From NCBI GenBank assembly GCA_019775845.1, contig JADQAV010000010.1, forward strand, positions 96,871 to 160,870: DNA of 64,000 bases. Direction: 5' to 3'. The stretch comes from Myrmaecium sp. VS I D KN 1 (lineage: Eukaryota; Ascomycota; Dothideomycetes; Valsariales; Valsariaceae). Each line of letters begins with the position of its first letter. Within the stretch, counting starts at the first letter, position 1. Shown piece by piece: positions 13,422 through 25,033 of this stretch. The translations under genes were made by a program, and so were the position numbers. The notes under the pieces are model-generated. The model had not been told where the DNA came from and ran no database searches. It saw only the letters and a program-made list of their open reading frames with translations.

Positions 13422-13741
13422 CCCCCCCCGCCCCCCTCTCCCAAACCCATGGTTGGTCCTCGCTATGCATGTGAGGATGATGACGATGATGATCCAGTTC
13501 CGATCGGTGAATCCCAAACCGGTGAACCTCACTCTCAAGTCGGAAATGGACGACAAAAAAAGGGAGAAAAAGAAAGAAAGAGATGATGTTCCAGTATGCG
13601 ACGCATCCAACCATCCATCGTCCATTGGTCCAAGGCCAGCTCCGCTCCGATCTACCCATTCTTCTTCGACGACGACGACGACTCCGCAAGACCCATGAAG
13701 GCAAACCATCTCCCCGCCCATCCCAAACACTCCAAGCCGGT

Positions 13742-16700
13742 CTAAAACTCCCAGTTCTCATCAACCGACTTGATAGCCCAGTCGAACTTCTCCCGCAGCG
13801 TCTTGGAGAAGAACTTCTCGATGGGCACGTTGAACTTCTTGGAGAAGACGACGGTGAGGCGCGGATCGATGTAGTTCTGCGAGTGAATGCGTTAGCACAC
13901 AAACAGACGCCTGCTGTTCGTGGGGCTTGGGTGCCACTTACAATCTTCGACGTGCCGAGGGCAACCTCCTTGTTCTCATCCCGATCCTGGAGCTGGATCT
14001 TCATCACTTCGATCCGTTGGCCGAGCTTCTCCAGCTGCGCCTCGAGCTTCTCGACCGTAGGCCCCCGGCCCTCCGCCTCGACCTTGCCGGTCTTGTTCTC
14101 CTTCTTGAACTTGTTCTCGAGCTCCTTCACGACTTGGAGGCGCTCCTCCAGCTCCTTCGGCTTCATCTCCTTCTCCCCGTCGGCGACCCGCTTCTCGTTG
14201 TCCTTGGCGAACTTCTTCTGGATTTTCTCGCGTTGCTCTTCGACCAGGTCCGCCTGGTGCTTCTTGACCCACTCATCCGTGAGGTCTTCGGGCCGCTGGA
14301 AGAATTCCGCGCCTTTCTTCTTCTTCAGCTTAGGATCGACATCGAGCATCATCATCTTGACACGCCATTGCTGATACCGGAGACCGTTGATCTTCTCCTG
14401 CATCTTTTCAATCTGATTGGCGTGCGACGCGGCCACGGTGCGTTTGTGGTTACACAGAATAGCAACCTCGCGGTTAGCGTCGTTGTAGGCCTTGACCTTC
14501 TCCTGCACAGAACCTCCTGGCTTCATCTCCCTGAGCAAACGTGCGAATGTCCAGGAAGCGTTGTAGGTACGGAAGACCTTTGCAGTCAGGCCGGGCATGT
14601 AACTAGACAAGTACTTGTTCAATCCGGACGTGGTGAGGCGGTCGAAGATCTCGTCACCTGGGCCCTTCGGTTCCTTCTTGAACAGCTTCAAGTTCTTGAA
14701 CACTTGCTCGTCCACCTTCACTTCATCGTAAAATCGGATGCTATCCTTACCGAGGAAATCGAAGACAACGGTGTTTGGCGGCTTGAGAGTGACATGCTCG
14801 AACTTCAGCGAACAACATCCGACGGTGTCAGCTTCATCCTCGCCCTTCTCGTTACCAGCACGAAGTGCAAACTGGTCAATCAAGTAAACCGCGGTAGCAC
14901 GTTGACGGTCGGCCATGACCTTGGACTTCAGTTCACGGGTGTAATCCTTCCGAATGCGGTCGATGTGCTTCTTCAGCTCGCGAGCCTTCTCGAATTTCTT
15001 GTAATCGCTCTGGCCCTTGATATCCGAGTTGGCAGCAAGCATGACGTACTTGTAAGCGCCGTTGATGTTTTCTTGCCACATGGCGAGCCATGTGCCTTCC
15101 TGGTCGTGCTTAACTTCTTTCCAGGTGTGACCGGGAGGAGGACTGGGGACCTTGGCTTCCTTGCCAATATTGATCGTGATCTGCTCCGGCATGACTCTTT
15201 TCTTGACCTTACCGGTCTTAGGGTGCTCACCACGACCACGGAACAGTGACGGAGGTTCAACCCGGAAATTGCCGACCTTCTGCTTGCGGCCATCCCACAT
15301 ACAGTACATATAAGGAGCCTCTGCTGCTTCCTTCTCCGCCTTCGCAGCCTTTTTCTCGGCAGGTGTCATAGCCTTCTTCTTGGCGCGTTCGGCTTCGAAA
15401 TGCTCGAAAATAGGTCGGAAATCACACTTCTTGAACTCCGTAATCTTGACCGTCTTTCCGTTCGGATCCTTTCCATGCCCTGTCCGATCCAGATATTCCT
15501 TGAAATCGGCAAAGAAATTCTTGTTGAACGTCTCGTTTTCCACGTTAACAGTTGAGTGCAACATGCTGCCGTAGAATGTGGCGACTTCTTCGGCTTCAGG
15601 GTGGAGGCTGACGGGGACGCCATCGTACTTCATCTTGACGTGTTTAGGGAGCGGCTCATAAGGAGGAGGGAAAACCACGCCGTTGTGCTCAAGAGTTGTC
15701 CACTTCTTCGTGCCATCACTCTTCGTCGGATCCTCCCACCATCGGTACTCCTCCTCTTCGGCTTCGATGGCAGCATCCTCCTCATCCTGTGCCTCCTTCT
15801 TGGACGCCTTTGTCTTGGCTCCCTTGGCCGCAGCAGCATCTGCCTTGGCCTTGGCCTTTGACTTGGGTGCAGCGGACGTCTTCTTCGCCAACGGAACGTC
15901 ATCGTCGGACTCCTCCTTTTTGACACCGTTGGCTTTCTTGCCGTTTGCCACAGGCTTCTTTTTCCTGCTGAGAGGAACATCATCGTCGCTATCCTCGTTG
16001 GCAGCTTTCGACTTCCTCTTTGCCGGAGCCTTTTTCTCGCCTCTCATGGACTTGGCCTCCTTCTCAGCCGCGGCCTCGATGTCCTTCTTCTTGCCGGTAA
16101 GCTTCTTGCCCAACGGAACATCAGAGTCCGATGTATCCCCGATTTGAGAAGCACTGGCTTTCGGTGGACGGCGCGCAAGGGGGACATCGCTAAGGTCCGA
16201 ATCCGACTCGGTAGCAGCCGCAGTTTTCCGTCGTTTACTCTATGATGCTAAGTTAGACGCGATCAACGCTGACGGCAGAGGCGGCATACCAGAGGCTTGT
16301 CGTCTTCATCAGAGCTACTTGCTTCCTTATAGGATTTGCCGTTCGTCATGCTGCTTCGTGCCTTGCGCTTACCGTTGACCTCACCGTTGGCAGCGGCCCC
16401 ATCAACATCCATTTTGTCATCAACCGGACCATTACGCACGGAGTAGCCTGGATCCAGGGACGTGGCGGAGGTGTCGTTTTCGGTGCCATTTTGCGATTTA
16501 ACTACGTCACAAGACGTCAGTAGGAGTTCTCATGCGTCAATGAGTAATACGGGAGACAAATGGAAGTGTAGCTTGCCGCAGGAGCAGAGGCCGAACTGAG
16601 GCGACGGCGAACAAATCTTAGAGCGGCGGCGAAGTATGCGCCAGGGAGAAAACAGTCTGGCGCGGATGCAACAGGAGGCGAAGGCCGTACATACCTCCGT

Positions 16701-16746
16701 CAGTCTTGCCTCGGGCGAGGGGGGTGTCGTCTTCGGAAGAGGACAT
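13742..16746 (-). CDS. TOP1: DNA topoisomerase I (type IB)
   Basis: Four exons: 16746-16695, 16501-16290, 16239-13942 and 13876-13742; 898 residues. This nuclear enzyme relaxes supercoils through a 3'-phosphotyrosine intermediate. All five residues used by eukaryotic type IB enzymes are visible: Arg in LRAGNE (about 546), Lys in FLGKDSIR (about 585), Arg in VFRTYNAS (about 645), His in LCNHKR (about 685) and the nucleophile Tyr in SKINYIDPR (about 856). The last exon starts exactly at NYIDPR. The first 250 residues are a charged, lysine- and serine-rich tail with repeated acidic DSDDDVPL-type boxes, as is usual for the N-terminal domain. A coiled linker rich in E/K lies between His and Tyr. 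It is divergently arranged with ATP3. Confidence 0.97.
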
Positions 16747-17576
16747 GATGGTCTGGGAGGCCGAAGAAAATCGGTACTGAAACTGTATCCGTGGCTCGAC
16801 TTCAGCAGTGTAGGCGCGTCGGCAAGTGAGAAACGGACGTAATGGGTGCGGTTTGGGGAGATGGCGTAGCACCAGACGCAGAGGAGGGTTGAGCACCGCG
16901 GCGCGGTGGAAGGTATGTAATGGCACGATCTTGTAGGCGAGAAAAGGCGAAGGAATGTGAGGACAGACAGCAGAGTTCCGGGAGAAAGTGAGGGAAGGCA
17001 ATCAGCAACGGGGAAAAGGCGAGCAATAAGACTCGACCAAGGCGCATACGGGTCGGCCGGCACGTGATTTCCGAAGCTATACCCAATTTATACTGAGGTG
17101 GCGCTATGCCCCATGAAGTCACTCAGATCGATCGTTGAGAGGAACGGACAGCATGGACTGCAGGTAAGCATACGAGCTGGAGCTGAGCGGTTCGAGCGAG
17201 CGAGCCGAAGGTCGGTACGTGTCGTGTTTGCTCTCTCGCACCCTTTGTGCGTTCAATCGCAGCCGTATGGCATGCGCTGCTCCATCCTACCACGTTCCGC
17301 ATCAGCCTTTGTTGTGAGGGAACAGCAGCCAAGGTCCCGGCGCATCATGTCAATATCCGTGAGTTTGCCCGGCCGGCAGATCGGGAAAACCGATTTAGCG
17401 TGCCTGCAACGTACACGCCCCTCACCACCCAATCGGTTCCGGTTTAGCGGGCTCTCAACCTTCAGTTCCTCATCACCAAGCAGTGCTTTCTCCCATCAAC
17501 CCGAAGCCAACGCTGTCGACCCTGTTCCCGGCGACATCTTTCATCTCCCCTCCGATACCCTCCCTCTCGCCTCACA
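16747..17576. promoter_or_regulatory. Shared divergent promoter region of TOP1 and ATP3
   Basis: About 830 bases separate the two start codons, with no supportable gene. A CCAAT box lies at 17429-17433, about 145 bases before the ATP3 start. The CCAAT-binding Hap complex is a known activator of respiratory genes in fungi; its use here is inferred. Confidence 0.45.
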
Positions 17577-18721
17577 ATGCTGTCGAGAGCTGTCCGCCCC
17601 GCTCTCCGAGCTGGTGCTGCGGCCGCCGCCCGGTAGGACTTCCGCGACATCCATCAACCTCCTCGGATGCCATTGGGATCACATTGACTGACCGTACATC
17701 CTCTTCTGCAGCCCGGCGACCGTCAATGTCACTCCTGCCGCTACCTTCGCCACTCTCCGTGAGATTGAGGGCCGTCTCAAGTCGATTCGCAACATCGAGA
17801 AGATCACCAAGACCATGAAGATCGTCGCCTCCACCAAGCTCACCCGCGCGCAGAAGGCCATGGCCGAATCCCGGTCCTACGGTCAGACCTCCAACACCGT
17901 CTTCGAGAAGGCCGAGACCAAGCCCGTCGAGGCCGAGGGCAAGAGGCAATTGCTTGTCGTCTGCAGCTCCGACAAGGGTCTCTGCGGTGGTATCCACTCC
18001 GGTCTGTCCAGGAAGACTCGCGCCCTGTTGCTCGAGAACCCCAACATCGACCTCATCATCCTCGGCGAGAAGTGCAAGGCCCAGCTGAGCAGGTCGAACC
18101 CCAAGAACATCGTCCTCAGCTTCGCCGGTGTCGGCAAGGACGTCCCCACCTTCGCCGATGCCTCCGCCATCGCCGACCAGGTCAGCCTCCTGGCTGACAA
18201 GTACGGTTCCATCAAGATCCTGTACAACAAGTTCCTCAATGCTCAGAGCTACGAGCCCACCATCATCGAGGCTTTCTCTGAGGAGGCCATTGCCGCTTCC
18301 GGTAAGAGAGGCCGGTCTGTGCTGCTACTGGGAAAGGGTACTGATGTGACTACCTTTAGCTAAAATCTCCGAGTTCGAACTTGACGACAGCATCCTCCCT
18401 AACCTCCGTGAATACGCCTTCGCCAACTCCCTTTACTGGGTAAATATATCACTAACGGAGTTTGTGGGACCTTGCTGACCTTTGATACTAGGCTCTTGCT
18501 GAGGGACACGCTTGCGAACAGTCCGCTCGTCGCAACGCTATGGACGTAAGTGGCAGCCGGCCTACCATCACATTGCTGTTGCTGACCTTGAGTAGAACGC
18601 TTCCAACAACGCCAACGACATGATCAACAAGTTCCAGATTCTCTTCAACCGTACCCGTCAAGCCGTCATTACCGGCGAACTTGTCGAAATTATTACCGGT
18701 GCCGCTGCTTCTGAGCAGTAG
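17577..18721 (+). CDS. ATP3: Mitochondrial F1 ATP synthase gamma subunit
   Basis: Five exons: 17577-17632, 17712-18301, 18360-18439, 18492-18545 and 18596-18721; 301 residues. The gamma subunit is the rotating central stalk of F1. The N-terminus is a mitochondrial presequence without acidic residues ([20 protein letters not shown]). The signature N-terminal helix follows as [20 protein letters not shown], then [15 protein letters not shown]. The middle shows [13 protein letters not shown]. The C-terminal helix carries [17 protein letters not shown] and [19 protein letters not shown], the family signature. All four introns are short with standard ends and keep frame. Length matches fungal orthologues. 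Confidence 0.97.
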
Positions 18722-19493
18722 GGGAGGTGAAAGAAAAAGTCCGGGGGAGGCTTCTGTTGCGCACAGGACCATTGTCATTGAGCGGGTCCTCGAACAGATG
18801 TATGTAGAATAGGTATCTTGTCGTCCATAATTCCCTATTTTGATCATCTGCGGATGCATGCGTGATCGCCCAGGCAATGTCTACATGCGATAGCTTGCGC
18901 AAACAATGCGATGAACAAACATCTGGTTGTACCGAGATACAACTAAGTGTGGAAACGTGCACTGACTCGACAGCCTTATAACTTCAACCGATAGGCTTCG
19001 AAAAAGTATTGACAGCCCAATCCAGAACCCCAGGTCTGCCCAAAGAGGCAAGATGACGGTGGTCGATGATTGCTTGCTAACGGGGCGTTGGGTAGGGGCC
19101 ACGGTTGGAAAGAGCGACTGCGCGGAACAAGGTTTAATGAAGCTTTATAAGGCGCCAACATCAACAACACCACAATGATATAACCACAAGGCAGTCACCC
19201 CGGCCAGACCGCCATTCTCGTCGACGAACTATTTTCTTTGCGTCTTTCCCCAGTGCCTTAGTCTTGTTTTGACAGCTGCCAAATGCAGCTTGTCGGGTTT
19301 CTCATTCTTTGCTTTTCTTTCACGGTCTGACCGTTCGACGCCCACTAGTAGTCAACTTCACCCACGCTCATTACTTGTCCATCTTCGCCGCTCTCTCCTC
19401 CGTGGAATCATACACTCCTTTATTTCCTCTTCATTCTCTCTTTTCACGAAACGCCTTGTCGCATTACGACAGTACCTTCGCTAAATCCTCATC
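18722..19493. other. Intergenic region after ATP3
   Basis: It contains the ATP3 3' end and a pyrimidine-rich leader (about 19240-19490) ahead of the next gene. No other gene is supportable. Confidence 0.5.
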
Positions 19494-20921
19494 ATGGCGC
19501 CTCTTCGCGCACCCTCTTACGCTGATATGAAGAAGCACATCTCCATGGCCAAACTGCTGTACCTGACAGCAAATTACCGGCAGTGCAAGCACAGATGCGA
19601 GGAGGTCCTCGCTGTCATAACCCCACAGGTGAGTACTGGCATGACAAGGCAGCTTGTCGAGCTGTTTCCGTGTACCTGCACGCTCGACCATAAGAGACGA
19701 CATGCTGAGACCGTTTCCCAGACGGACCCTGTGCACAAAGCAACCATGCTCATCTATGCTGGCATGTCTCACGAAGCCATCGCTCGCGGCATGCATCAGT
19801 TCTCCGTTGCACGAGAGCCTACTTTCGCCAAAGCGGACGAAGCGTACACGGCCGCTCTCACTATCCTCAACGCATCGGCCATACCCATGCATACACCCTC
19901 CCAACCTTCGTATTCGGTCACGTCGCCCGCATCAGGCCGTAACGTCCACTTTGAAGACACTTACGAAGACACCCACTCGTTTTCACTCGATTCAACCGCG
20001 AGCTTATCACGCCGCAGCTCTATCTACAGCGACGATAGCCTACCCGAACCTCTGTCGGCCAACAGCACGGCGCCAACCACTCCAAACGACAGCTTTATCG
20101 AGCAATCGCCTCCGCCGAACATGCGGAGCCCCAGATCCGAGGACTATGACTGCACCAAGGGGATCTTCACATCGCCCCTTCGTCCGGTGTCGTCGCATGA
20201 TGTATCGCTTCTTCTCGGAATCCCAAAGCCTTCCCCGCTACGAGTACGCAAGACTCCCTCGAACCTTTCACTGAATGGCGGTGGAAGCGTCGGCGAACCG
20301 GAGTTACAGACAGATGATGAGGACAATATGGATGATAATCCACGCATCTCCCGTATGCTCTTCCCTAAACCTCCGTCCCAAGGCAAGAACCGCATATCGT
20401 ACTTTGGTCACTTCTCCCCGCCGAGGGCACATGCTAGTGTGTCGTGCTTCGAGGAGGATTCGAATACGGATGCGGACGAGCAGGAGCAGACACTAGTCGA
20501 ACAGGCCGAGGAGGAAATAATGCCGTCTTCAAACAACACGGGCGAACGTGAAGCAAAGGGCGATGCCGAAGTAGAAGAAGGGACGGAATGCAGCCTGTCG
20601 AATCCAAACACGAAGCTAGCAGATATCCAAGAGCTGCTGAAGCAGGACGACTTCTCCGACAGCGAGTCCGTCTTTCTTGCCCTCTCGCATGCCTCGCACG
20701 TCCGCCGCTTCAACCGCGAGTTGGAAGATCTGAAGGACATGACGCAGGCGTGCGTGCTGGGGCTGGAGAAGGCGAGGCGGAAGCCGGAGCCGCCGAGGAG
20801 TCGGGCGGAGAAGATTCAAGAGTGCAAGGCGAGAGGATGGCAGAGGAAGCGGTACGATCCGGCGAGAGTCCAACGGCTGTGTCGCGTTGCGTTGGCGGAG
20901 CTAGGGGAGGATGCACGGTGA
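19494..20921 (+). CDS. Protein of unknown function with N-terminal TPR-like helices
   Basis: A single frame of 475 residues is open, but 19629-19721 has a GTGAGT donor and a TTTCCCAG acceptor and is 93 nt, a multiple of three with no stop. Spliced, the protein has 444 residues and reads VLAVITPQ then TDPVHKATM, which joins two helices more naturally; I prefer that model (exons 19494-19628 and 19722-20921). Residues 10-110 look like paired amphipathic helices of TPR or MIT type (MAKLLYLTANYRQCKHRCEE). The middle is Ser/Pro-rich with several SP and SPxR sites and acidic patches, likely disordered. The C-terminal 100 residues are basic and helical (RFNRELEDLKDMTQACVLGL). I do not recognise the family. 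The leader is CT-rich. Confidence 0.7.
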   Translation: MAPLRAPSYADMKKHISMAKLLYLTANYRQCKHRCEEVLAVITPQVSTGMTRQLVELFPCTCTLDHKRRHAETVSQTDPVHKATMLIYAGMSHEAIARGMHQFSVAREPTFAKADEAYTAALTILNASAIPMHTPSQPSYSVTSPASGRNVHFEDTYEDTHSFSLDSTASLSRRSSIYSDDSLPEPLSANSTAPTTPNDSFIEQSPPPNMRSPRSEDYDCTKGIFTSPLRPVSSHDVSLLLGIPKPSPLRVRKTPSNLSLNGGGSVGEPELQTDDEDNMDDNPRISRMLFPKPPSQGKNRISYFGHFSPPRAHASVSCFEEDSNTDADEQEQTLVEQAEEEIMPSSNNTGEREAKGDAEVEEGTECSLSNPNTKLADIQELLKQDDFSDSESVFLALSHASHVRRFNRELEDLKDMTQACVLGLEKARRKPEPPRSRAEKIQECKARGWQRKRYDPARVQRLCRVALAELGEDAR

Positions 20922-22391
20922 GAGGAAGGTACTTGCTTCCTTGATCTTCCTTTCCCTTCTTTCTTTCTTTCTCTCTTTCTTCCTTTTTGTTTTGCTGCGC
21001 ACCAGGGATGCGTTATGGTATGGGGCGTCACGGGGATCTTTCATGGCTTTAATGTCTTCCTATGACGGTTTGACGAAGACGATGATCCTGACGAAAGGGA
21101 TGGATGACGGGAGTTATATGCTTGTTCGTGTCCTCTTTCTTGCTTTCCTTGCTCTATACCTTATGCTTTTATTTGCTTTGGTTGCTGCTATTCGAAGCAT
21201 CTACGTTGCGTCACGGGAAACCACTGAAAGTGGTGGGAGAAAATACCTACCTAATTGACATTTCTATAAAGGATTAATCACGTCGATTCTTCATGAACGT
21301 GTTGTTCTCATGAACTCAAGGCGCTACAAGGCTATATAGAGATGGGACGTTCACCCTCCCGCAGTGATCACCATTTGGCCAAGGGAGGAAGAGGGTTCGC
21401 ATGTGCATTGTGAAGGGTGGGATTGCCCGTCCGGGGTGGTGGTTGATGGTGGTTTGGTGGGGGATTCCGACCAATCACCCTTCGCGTCCTTATCATCATC
21501 CACCAGGCTGGGCGGGCGTGAACCTCGACCTTCCCCTCCCCCGCCGCCGTCATCGATTCTATAGGTAATGTGAACTTGGTCGCCGGCGGGGAGTACATAC
21601 GGGCGAGGCTGGAGTCAAGTCTATCATTCGCACTACCTACCTACTGTACCTACTGTACACCGGTGGAAGAACGTCATTTGATAAACACATCGGTCTTTCT
21701 CTGGCTTCAGGCTGCTATTAACTAATACAGTACTTCTATGTACATTTATCTCTACCAGGTACCGACTACTAGTACTACATCTCCACACAAATAGAGAGTT
21801 CCTGGACATGTAGTGAACATCCCACGCCCAGCCCAGCCCGCCGGCCACGCCCCCAAACCCCTGTCGTTTTCCCATGTGCGTCATTGGTGACTGCGGTGTG
21901 CGTGTGAGACCGTCGGGTGTTTCTTCTTATCTAAGATGTACCTACAACCCGACTGTACCTCGTACCTCGTACCTTAGGACTAGGCAATCGATATAAACAC
22001 TCCAACCCCTCCTCCCCCTCGCTCTTCGAGACCTTCTAGACCTTCTTGTTCTTCTGTGAACTCAGTACCTACATAACTCACGCTTGTTCCTCGCTTTACT
22101 CGGCTTTGCGATTGAGAAGCACGGGTTTCCGAGAGCGCGAACGCATTCCGATACATACATCCAGCGATTCATCTTCCCGTTCGACCGACCGGCAACTTGC
22201 GACACTCGTCCTCCCTCCCTGCGGAGGCTTGGAAATCGCGCCGCTTCGTCCGTCTTATCTACTACACCCTACTACCTTATATCGTGCTCAACCTCCTTTC
22301 TCCCTTGCGCCTTTAGTCCCTCGACTCGACGCGGTCGCAAGGATATCGCGACGTCCGTTGCAGCGTAACAACCAACCTACATACCATATAT
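20922..22391. other. Intergenic region with TACCTACC motifs
   Basis: Repeated TACCTACCTACTGTACCTACTG-like DNA occurs at about 21636-21660 and GTACCTCGTACC at 21955-21975. The last 350 bases are pyrimidine-rich and probably hold the leader of the gene at 22392. No gene is supportable; a hydrophobic frame at 20911-21258 overlaps the previous gene and is probably untranslated sequence. Confidence 0.5.
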
Positions 22392-23080
22392 ATGGCCGAC
22401 CACGTCGTTTCCACCGGTCGCGGAGGTGAGTTCGACGAGATGTTCGCGCCTTGTTCCTTAAGCTCAGGCGCTTCTGGAGCCGTGATAATGGGAGGATGGA
22501 GCGCTGACCGTGAGCACCATAGGAGCCGGCAACATCGGCGCAGATCCAACAGTGTACGTCTTCCTCTCCCCCCCTCCCTTGAGAAACCAAACAGCCTAAC
22601 CTAACCTAACCACCACCACCCAGCTACACCGACGGCGGCATCGTCCGCGAAGGCACCGCCGGCGTCAGCCCGGAGGGGAACTACAGCACCGGCCGCGGCG
22701 GGACGGGCAACATCGGCTCGCCGCGGATCGGGCCGCAAGAGCTGGACCCTCCGAGCAGCGACGGCAGCCACCGCGGTCTCCACCGCCGCCGGCTGAGCCA
22801 GGACGTGATTCCGGAAACGAGCTTGCGGACGGAACCCTACGAGAACTTCCACACGGGCCGCGGCGGCGAGGGGAACGTGTATCGCGAGCGGTATGGCGGC
22901 CATTCGAAGGATCCGGAGCGCGAGCGGGTCGGGTTGGGGGAGCGGGTGAAGCGGCTTTTTGGTGCTGGTGGGGGAAGTCGGAGTCGGAGTCGTACGCGCA
23001 GTCGGAGTGTGGGACGGGATGCGGGGACGAGGGCGGAGGTGAGGCCGGGGAGTGCGGCGGGGGAGCGGGGGAAGGAGTGA
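22392..23080 (+). CDS. Par32-like DUF3602 protein with GRGGxGN repeats
   Basis: Three exons: 22392-22425, 22523-22553 (31 nt) and 22624-23080; 173 residues. The family hallmark is seen three times: GRGGAGNIG near residue 10, GRGGTGNIG near 45 and GRGGEGNVY near 105. The first repeat is assembled only by splicing, which supports the two small introns. The C-terminus is Arg/Ser-rich (RSRTRSRSVGR) and likely disordered. In budding yeast the DUF3602 protein Par32 is phosphorylated on rapamycin treatment and restrains ammonium transporters under TORC1/Npr1 control; a similar nitrogen-signalling role is an inference only. Intron 2 has CTAAC repeated three times before its acceptor. Confidence 0.85.
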
Positions 23081-23689
23081 GTTAGTGAGAGGGATGGGAA
23101 GGGAGGGGCTTTTGAGGTCCTCTTTGGGTTCCCTTTCGCGTGCTTGGGTGAACGAGGTGATGTGTGATGAAGGGCTATTTTCGTCGGTTATGAGATGGGA
23201 TGGACGAGTAATGTGTATTACCTCCTTTTTTGCTTTCTCTTGTTCTGCTTCTTGCGGTTCTGTTGTTTTGATACCAATTTGATGGGCAGGCTCTCTATGT
23301 TCTTCCTCCATGACTTCCTTAAGTTACACGGGGATTTCTACGAACTTCAGTGGTCAGGTTTCATGAGAACCAGCTTCTGTCGACATATTGGACATGCGCT
23401 GCGCTTCCTTCAATGACAGCATCCGTGACAGTATCCAGCAGCGGCGCCGGAGGGGGGCAGGGCGGGGGGACTTGGAGGGGCACCTTTGCGCGCTACTACC
23501 CCGCAATGCCGCCATGCCGCCATGCCCGGGGGGACCTCGCGATAATTTTTTGAGACCCTCGTCCCTCGAATCCTTCTCCTACTTATCACCACCACAACTC
23601 CAACTCCAACTTCAAGTCCACCTACCTCAGCAATCCCCTTCCCCCCCTCACTCAACTCACACGAACGCCCCAACGACCCCTACCACTCA
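23081..23689. other. Intergenic region, promoter of MDE1
   Basis: No gene is supportable. A GC-rich block lies at 23435-23545 and a CA/CT-rich block at 23570-23690 directly before the MDE1 start. Confidence 0.5.
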
Positions 23690-24544
23690 ATGTGCCCCTC
23701 CACCGACGCGCAACCGCCGCAGGAAACGGCGGCGGCGGCGGCAACCGATCTCACGCCCGAGCAGGCGGAAGCCCTCGTGCACTCGCACGACCCAGCCCAC
23801 CCAGCAAACCAAATCTGCGAGCTATGCCGGAAGTTCTACACACTGGGCTGGGTACACTTTATCCCCCCCATCCCCCACCCCCATCACCCCCCATAGCAGC
23901 TCAACCTAACTCCTTTCCAGGTCACCGGCACCGGCGGCGGTACCTCCATCCGTCACGGCCCGCTCATCTACCTCGCGCCCTCGGGGGTACAAAAAGAACT
24001 CCTCCAGCCCACCGACCTCTTCGTCTACCACTACGCCACCAAGCAGTACGTGCGGCGCCCGCCCACGCACAAGCCCAGCGCCTGCACGCCGCTCTTCCTG
24101 CGCGCCTTCGACGTCGGGGCGGGCTGTTGCATCCACACGCACTCTCAATGGGCGGTGTTGGTGACGCTGCTCGTCGAATCCGCATCCAAATCCAACCCCA
24201 CCGCCAACCTCCCCGCCGGCGTCGCCGACGTCTTCGAAATCGAACGGCTGGAGCAGATCAAAGGGATCCCGCGCGGGATCAAGCAGTCCGGTAATCTGGG
24301 CTACTTCGACCGGCTGCGGGTGCCGATTATTGAAAATACCGCGCACGAGGAGGATCTGACGGAGGCGTTGGAGGCGGCCATGCGCGCGTTTCCCGAGGCC
24401 ATGGCGGTGCTGGTCCGGCGCCATGGGGTGTATGTCTGGGGTCGCTCGGTGGAGCAGGCGAAGACGCAGTGTGAGAGCTTGGATTATATTTTTCAGCTTG
24501 CGGTGCGGATGCGGGGGTTGGGGTTGCCGTGGGTGCTGGAGTGA
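23690..24544 (+). CDS. MDE1: Methylthioribulose-1-phosphate dehydratase
   Basis: Two exons: 23690-23851 and 23921-24544; 261 residues. The enzyme dehydrates 5-methylthioribulose-1-phosphate in the cytosolic methionine salvage pathway. It belongs to the class II aldolase/adducin fold: after [16 protein letters not shown] the protein reads [13 protein letters not shown] and [12 protein letters not shown], the conserved substrate-binding strands. Zinc ligands are visible as the two His of IHTHSQW (126 and 128) and the His of RRHGVYVWG (about 221). The intron falls just before the TGTGGG motif. Length is slightly above the usual 240 because of an Ala/Gln-rich N-terminus. No other salvage gene lies in the window. 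Confidence 0.93.
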
Positions 24545-25033
24545 GTGGTGGAGGGGGGTTGGTTGGGTTGAGGGTGGGCGTCCTGTTTAAGTAGTTGCGA
24601 AGAAAGGCAGGGACGTTGATCGTGCGGGGTTGGCGGAGAGGGTGGAGGAGAAGCGGCGCGTTTCGTGGGGGTTTGCATGGAAGAGCGCATATTTGGTACA
24701 TACAGTAACAAAAGATATTGGGGCTCTTGAGGGACCAAATGATGAGTGTTGTGGTAGTAGACCACGGAAGAGTAGGCAGATGAGAGCGGAGTGAATACCA
24801 TTAGATCGCAACCTGTCAAAAGGACGCGAACACCCGTAAAATAACATTCAAAGAAAAGTAGAAAAAAGAAAAAAAAACGCCGTGGCAGGTCAGGGCCATA
24901 GTACATCGTCGTATATGTATCACATATTCCTCCACACTCTTCTCTCAGCACAGCAGCTGACTGACAGCTGACTTACCCCAAGAGCACTTCCCGTGTCGTT
25001 GTTCGTCTGGTCGGACGGCCCAAGGGGGGAACC
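24545..25033. other. Short convergent intergenic region
   Basis: The 3' ends of MDE1 and of the phosphate carrier gene face each other here; nothing else is supportable. Confidence 0.5.

Larger units (their letters stand above)
11374..13741. other. Low-complexity intergenic region containing an assembly gap
   Basis: Upstream of the SDR gene the DNA is GT-rich (11400-11600) and then carries several short tandem arrays: GGGACT, CAACGGG and GGAAC units, and GAA just before the gap. TAGGTAGGTA-like motifs occur near 11838 and 12300. Frames through the gap are not real. The 3' end of TOP1 lies at the right edge. Confidence 0.6.

Noticed and set aside
13018-13730. Frames that run through the N gap
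   Set aside because: Their length is created by undefined bases.
13927-15249. A 440-codon frame opposite TOP1
   Set aside because: It is the mirror of the TOP1 coding strand; TOP1 has all catalytic residues and this frame has no recognisable protein.
20911-21258. A 115-codon frame with two hydrophobic segments after the unknown gene
   Set aside because: It overlaps the end of the upstream gene and lies in probable 3' untranslated DNA; no support beyond hydrophobicity.
22596-22613. CTAACCTAACCTAAC as an interstitial telomere repeat
   Set aside because: The unit is CTAAC(C), not the TTAGGG complement, and it sits at the branch-site position of an intron.
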